9,718 nucleotides of DNA from SIG452 sp045656345 (GTDB lineage: Bacteria > Bacillota > Clostridia > UMGS1840), in NCBI GenBank assembly GCA_045656345.1, contig JAZOQZ010000067.1, forward strand, positions 1-9,718. The letters run 5' to 3'. Positions 6,390-9,718 of the stretch are shown piece by piece (position 1 is the stretch's first letter; every line of letters begins with the position of its first letter). The translations under genes and the position numbers were made by a program. The notes below the pieces were generated by a model that saw nothing but the letters and a program-made list of their open reading frames with translations, was not told where the DNA came from and searched no databases.

Positions 6390-6420
6390 GAAAGGGCACT
6401 GGATCATCCAATGCCCTTTC
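6390..6420 (-). terminator. Intercistronic hairpin, probable partial terminator or mRNA stabiliser
   Basis: Arms 6390-6403 and 6407-6420 pair over 14 positions with a single C/A mismatch and a 3-base loop; the outer part is GAAAGGGCA with TGCCCTTTC. On the - strand it is followed by TTATGAATTTATG, which is only moderately T-rich. It sits between the binding protein and permease genes, where such hairpins usually keep binding-protein mRNA more abundant than the rest of the operon. Confidence 0.7.
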
Positions 6421-6430
6421 ACGGAAATGT

Positions 6431-7189
6431 TTAACCCAAATATTTTGCAATAATTTCGTCGTATTTACCGTTTGCTCTGATGTTTTCCAGACCAGCATTG
6501 AACAGGTCGATTAATTCCTGATTTGCGCTATCAAAAATTGCCATACCATACTGAGCAGGTTCGTTTTCGGTTCCGTCTACAAATTTCATAGTCAGTTCAC
6601 CGATTTTGATGTTGTATTTTAAGATCGGAGTATCATCGATACAAGCGTCTACCTGACCGCCCATAACTGCCTGATACATATCAGGAGAAGTGGGGAAAGT
6701 CACAACTTCAAAGCCATATTCTTCTTTGATGCTTTCTGCATACTGATTGCTCATAGTACCGTTTTTAACAGCAACTTTTTTGCCTGCTAAATCAGCAAAA
6801 CCGGTAATGTCAGAATCAGCAGCTACTGCCATACCCTGAGTTGCATCATAGTAACCGTTGGAGAAAATCCAACCGTTTTCTTTTCTTTCTTCGGTGATAG
6901 ATGCACCTGCAATCATACCGTCAGCCTGACCAGCCTGACAAGCAGCGATTGCTGCATCCCAGCCAATGTACTGAAGATCATAAGTAAAGCCCTGGTCTTC
7001 TGCAATTGCTGCTAAAATATCCATATCGATACCAACAATGTTGCCTTCTGCATCCTGGAATTCAAAGGGGCTGAAGCCTTTGTCGGTTGCAACCACAAAA
7101 TGTTTTCCTGTTTCGGTAGCAGGTGCGCCGCAAGCCACTAAGCCAACCAGCATAACAGCTACCATTAAAATGGTTAAAAGTTTTTTCAT
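6431..7189 (-). CDS. Amino acid ABC transporter substrate-binding lipoprotein (SBP_bac_3 family)
   Basis: This lipoprotein captures an amino acid outside the membrane and delivers it to the permease. Counting from an upstream ATG at 7195 (254 residues), the signal peptide ends in the lipobox LVAC with Cys22 as the lipidated residue. The family 3 fold follows: FVVATDKGFSPFEFQD near 33-48, GIDMDILAAIA, MIAGASITEERKE with Arg104 in the usual carboxylate-binding position, and a CIDDTP segment (185-190) near the expected amino-group-binding site. I chose the ATG at 7189 (252 residues, MKKLL) because GGAGG (7203-7199) is 9 bases from it but only 3 from the ATG at 7195. It has its own promoter and is the first gene of the importer operon. 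Residues lining the pocket do not let me name the ligand. Confidence 0.94.
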   Translation of the reverse strand: MKKLLTILMVAVMLVGLVACGAPATETGKHFVVATDKGFSPFEFQDAEGNIVGIDMDILAAIAEDQGFTYDLQYIGWDAAIAACQAGQADGMIAGASITEERKENGWIFSNGYYDATQGMAVAADSDITGFADLAGKKVAVKNGTMSNQYAESIKEEYGFEVVTFPTSPDMYQAVMGGQVDACIDDTPILKYNIKIGELTMKFVDGTENEPAQYGMAIFDSANQELIDLFNAGLENIRANGKYDEIIAKYLG

Positions 7190-7222
7190 TTGCATATTCC
7201 TCCATAATAAAATATTATATTT

Positions 7223-7251
7223 ATTTTATCTTATAAATAAGAAAATGTCAA
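7223..7251 (-). promoter_or_regulatory. Sigma-A promoter of the amino acid ABC transporter operon
   Basis: On the - strand TTGACA (7251-7246) and TAAAAT (7228-7223) are separated by exactly 17 bases. Transcription should start near 7216, about 13 bases before the GGAGG site. The leader is too short for a riboswitch or T-box, so any control would be by a DNA-binding protein. The 50-60 bases further upstream are A/T-rich and show no other clear signal. Confidence 0.85.
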
Positions 7252-7309
7252 TAGTAATTCATAATTTATTATATTTTTTCTTGATAATTTTACAAAATAA
7301 AACAAAAAA

Positions 7310-8236
7310 TCAATCTATTCCCCCGCTACTTTTCACTTGTAGCCTTTGAACACCGATTACTCCAAGAATAATCATCCCTGTGCCAATCAATGCATAAGGT
7401 GAAAAGGGTTCATGCAATACAAAAATTCCTGCAATAACCGACACCACAGTTGTCAAATTGGAAAATACAGTAGTTTTAGAAACAGGAAGATGGGTATTGG
7501 CATAGTTCAAACACAAAAATGCAATCACCGATGACACAATACCAAGATAGAATATACCGCCGGTATATTCCAAATTGAAAAAGCCAGAAATCATCACGAC
7601 TGGATTTGCGACATTCTCAACAAAAGCCAAAGCAGTGAAAGAAATAAATCCAACCAAGGTCATTGCATAGGTTCTTTCCAATACAGAAAATTCTTTGGAA
7701 AGCAACCGACTGATAATATTATACCCCGCTGAAGCAACTACTGCAAAAAACAAAAGCAGAATCCCAAGAGGCAGCACACTCCCTTCGCTCATTCCCGTAG
7801 CAGCAATCAGAACTACACCGCTCGTCGAAAGAAGTGCAAAAATATATTGCCAAAAGCCTGGCTTTTCTCCTAAAAAAAAGATTCCGCCAATCATTGCAAC
7901 AATTGGAATCATAGCAATCATAACAGCAGAAAAGGAACTTGTGGTCATCTTGATTCCATATGTTTCACATAAAAAATAGATGATGGGCTGAAACAATGCC
8001 ATCAAAAGCAATTTCCATATCTGTCGATTCATCTTGAATTTTGTTTTTGTGACAATCATCACCAATGTTAAGCCAATAAATGCAACCAGATACCTGTTTG
8101 CAATCACAACAAGTGCAGATGAAGTATTCAGGCAGATTTTTGTAAATAAGAAGCTGAGTCCGAAAATCACCTGTGCCAAAATTGCCGCAAGAACCGCAAA
8201 AAATATTTGCTTGTTTTTTTCTTTCATTCTTGTCAT
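7310..8236 (-). CDS. EamA/DMT superfamily transporter
   Basis: This 308-residue membrane protein belongs to the drug/metabolite transporter superfamily, whose members are usually metabolite exporters or permeases of ten helices. Two EamA repeats are visible: the first at about 15-145, whose fourth helix ends in FFLGEKPGFWQ (120-130), and the second at about 155-298, with the matching FVLHEPFSPYALIG (272-285). The conserved Glu of each repeat (124 and 276) is present. The ATG at 8236 has AAAGGAA about 7 bases upstream and overlaps the stop of the MFS gene as ATGA, so the two are probably translationally coupled. It is the last gene of the operon, and I see no convincing terminator before the ABC operon promoter. 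The substrate is unknown. Confidence 0.93.
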   Translation of the reverse strand: MTRMKEKNKQIFFAVLAAILAQVIFGLSFLFTKICLNTSSALVVIANRYLVAFIGLTLVMIVTKTKFKMNRQIWKLLLMALFQPIIYFLCETYGIKMTTSSFSAVMIAMIPIVAMIGGIFFLGEKPGFWQYIFALLSTSGVVLIAATGMSEGSVLPLGILLLFFAVVASAGYNIISRLLSKEFSVLERTYAMTLVGFISFTALAFVENVANPVVMISGFFNLEYTGGIFYLGIVSSVIAFLCLNYANTHLPVSKTTVFSNLTTVVSVIAGIFVLHEPFSPYALIGTGMIILGVIGVQRLQVKSSGGID

Positions 8237-9474
8237 TTCAATGTTTCCTTTTTAGAGGATCTGTATAATCTTATCATAACAATAACACACAATAATGGAA
8301 AAGCAGCAGAAACAAGTAGTCCAAATCGCATCGCAAGTTGTTCTGCAGAAATATTAAAACTGTTTGCAAACGACATCGCCCAAGGTTGTCCGATGGAAAA
8401 GTCAGTTGCCATACCGACAAGTTGCGGTACAACAGACGCTCCCATATCTCCGCCTGCTGCCATCATGGCATAGATAAACACACCGCTTTTTGGAAATTTA
8501 TCTGCCGCAGCAACCAGCGTGCCCGGCCAAAGCATAGATGAAAAGAATCCCACCAATGCACAAGCTACCATTCCAACAACAGCATTCGGGGAAAATACAG
8601 CTGTGATGTAACATAAAAAAGCACCAAACGAGCCGAAAATCAATACTCGAAACAAATGCTTTCCGAATTTTGTATAAAGCGTTCTTGCAAGTCCCAACAT
8701 AATGCCGAATAAGGCAACACCAAAAATATCACCCCAGACCTTGGGAAGTCCCAAGGCTTGTTCTACATAACTGGATGACCATTGCCCCATATTGCATTCG
8801 GTGGCGCCTCCTAAGAAAATGGCAAACACACAAAGCCATAGTGTTTTATCCCGGAATAATTTCCACACATCCGACACTTTTTCCGTGGTTTTCACCTCAG
8901 GGACTTTTACCCCGATAAATAACAACACCGAACTTAACGGAATTGCTGTGAATAACAAAATCAGTATGTACCACCACTCGGCACCGCAGAACAAAACAAA
9001 TAAAGTTCCTAAAATTACCACCGGTGATACTCCCCAGGCGTAAACGGAATGAAGCCTGCTCATTTGCTGTTCGGGATTATCGGATGGAATTGCAGCAATC
9101 ACGGGACTGATCAACACTTCACACAACCCTGCAGACGCCGAAAAAATGATAGTTCCAAGAAGAAGTCCCGTATAGACTGAATCGGGGAATACAAGATGCC
9201 AAAGGCCGTAAATCAACATCCCCGCAATCGTTAAAACCGGTGTAAATTTTACGGTTTTTGCAATATTGAATTTATGAGAAAAGAAACTGAAAAATAAATC
9301 CACCAGTAGTTGTGTGGTATAATTAATAAAAATCAGTAAGCCAAGCTGAGTGTATGATAATCCATACAAACTACGGAATGTCAAAAAAAGTATGGGCGGT
9401 AAATTACAAACCACCGCCATCGATAAGCTCTCTGTGTAACAGGCTAAGGTTAATCGTTGATACTGTTTTTCCAT
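8233..9474 (-). CDS. Major facilitator superfamily (MFS) transporter
   Basis: This is a 413-residue inner-membrane secondary transporter with about twelve hydrophobic segments, consistent with the two six-helix bundles of the MFS. The central cytoplasmic loop is near VPEVKTTEKVSDVWKLFRDK, and the second half starts with TLWLCVFAIFLGGATECNMG. Acidic and polar residues inside the helices (GGATECNMGQW, MMAAGGDMGASVVPQ) suggest a polar, perhaps sugar-like substrate, but this is weak inference. The open frame extends upstream to 9630, but I place the start at the ATG at 9474 (MEKQYQRLTLACY). GGAG (9485-9482) lies 7 bases before it, and the extra 52 residues would be hydrophilic and overlap the reductase gene. 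It follows the reductase by 34 bases and overlaps the EamA gene by 4. Confidence 0.9.
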   Translation of the reverse strand: MEKQYQRLTLACYTESLSMAVVCNLPPILFLTFRSLYGLSYTQLGLLIFINYTTQLLVDLFFSFFSHKFNIAKTVKFTPVLTIAGMLIYGLWHLVFPDSVYTGLLLGTIIFSASAGLCEVLISPVIAAIPSDNPEQQMSRLHSVYAWGVSPVVILGTLFVLFCGAEWWYILILLFTAIPLSSVLLFIGVKVPEVKTTEKVSDVWKLFRDKTLWLCVFAIFLGGATECNMGQWSSSYVEQALGLPKVWGDIFGVALFGIMLGLARTLYTKFGKHLFRVLIFGSFGAFLCYITAVFSPNAVVGMVACALVGFFSSMLWPGTLVAAADKFPKSGVFIYAMMAAGGDMGASVVPQLVGMATDFSIGQPWAMSFANSFNISAEQLAMRFGLLVSAAFPLLCVIVMIRLYRSSKKETLK

Positions 9475-9508
9475 TTTTTTGCTCCATAATACTAGAAAAT
9501 TAGAAAAA

Positions 9509-9718
9509 TTAAAATCTGCCGAATGTTTGTGCAACTTTTCGTGCAATGCGATATAAAGGCCCTTCCAATTCTTTGGAAACTTTTTTAAGTTCCTCACGAA
9601 TCGGAATGGACTGTGGGCAATGAGTTTCACATTTTCCGCATCCGATGCAATTTAATGCGGCAGTGGAATGTTTCCGCAAAGCGGTACCCATAAAATGCTC
9701 TCTTAAAGCCTGAAAACT
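9509..9718 (-). CDS. Aldo/keto reductase with C-terminal 4Fe-4S motif, C-terminal fragment (5' end outside window)
   Basis: Only the last 69 residues are in the window; the frame is open through the right edge. The visible end reads LNCIGCGKCETHCPQSIPIR, with Cys spacing CxxCxxCxxxCP of a 4Fe-4S cluster, followed by EELKKVSKELE and a basic tail. This arrangement is typical of the C-terminus of the large clostridial aldo/keto reductases, about 370-390 residues long, which add a ferredoxin-like segment to the NAD(P)H-dependent barrel. The barrel itself is out of view, so another oxidoreductase ending in such a cluster is not excluded. The ATG at 9691 is internal, since SFQALREHF precedes it in frame. 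It lies just upstream of the MFS gene and probably shares its message. Confidence 0.85.
   Translation of the reverse strand, partial: SFQALREHFMGTALRKHSTAALNCIGCGKCETHCPQSIPIREELKKVSKELEGPLYRIARKVAQTFGRF

Noticed and set aside
7281..7313. A terminator after the EamA gene
   Set aside because: The possible stem is almost entirely A/T, has unequal internal loops and includes the stop codon, and no U-run follows it on the - strand.
7038..7349. A + strand frame of 103 codons over the ABC operon promoter
   Set aside because: It is antisense to the binding protein start, its promoter and the EamA gene end, and has no ribosome binding site.

Overview
The window looks like a core chromosomal segment of a low-GC Firmicute, most likely a member of the Clostridia. 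The reasons are the A/T-rich intergenic DNA, strong AGGAGG-type ribosome binding sites, consensus sigma-A promoters, an AddA-type (not RecBCD) recombination helicase-nuclease, a TIGR03905-type TSCPD protein, and a secreted peptidase with a copper-amine-oxidase-N 'stalk' domain. I see no phage, insertion sequence, integrase or CRISPR array.

Layout. The left part (1-3143) is read on the + strand. It holds the C-terminal 60% or so of addA, cut by the window edge, then a small TSCPD-domain protein 24 bases later, then an unrecognised five-helix membrane protein with its own near-consensus promoter. A perfect 21-bp-arm bidirectional terminator (3171-3220) separates this from the rest, and everything to its right is on the - strand. 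In the order the window is read, these are: a secreted VanY-like M15 D,D-peptidase with an unusual promoter (a 16-bp palindrome inside the -35/-10 spacer and 10-bp-phased A-tracts upstream); a two-gene serine tRNA unit (GCT and TGA anticodons) with a perfect TTGACA-N17-TATAAT promoter and an intrinsic terminator; a three-gene polar amino acid ABC importer (binding lipoprotein, permease, ATPase) with its own promoter and an intercistronic hairpin; and the end of an operon made of an iron-sulfur aldo/keto reductase (cut by the right edge), an MFS transporter and an EamA/DMT transporter.

How the genes work together. AddA repairs DNA double-strand breaks with AddB, which is not in view. The binding protein, permease and ATPase form one importer; the hairpin after the binding-protein gene probably keeps that protein in excess. 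The reductase, MFS and EamA genes are tightly packed (34-base gap, then a 4-base ATGA overlap) and are probably co-transcribed, but their shared substrate cannot be read from sequence. The VanY-like peptidase trims peptidoglycan stem peptides outside the membrane and has no vancomycin-resistance genes beside it.

I find no clear undescribed multi-gene system here. The items most worth a second look are the architecture of the VanY-like promoter, the orphan membrane protein, and the reductase/two-transporter operon.
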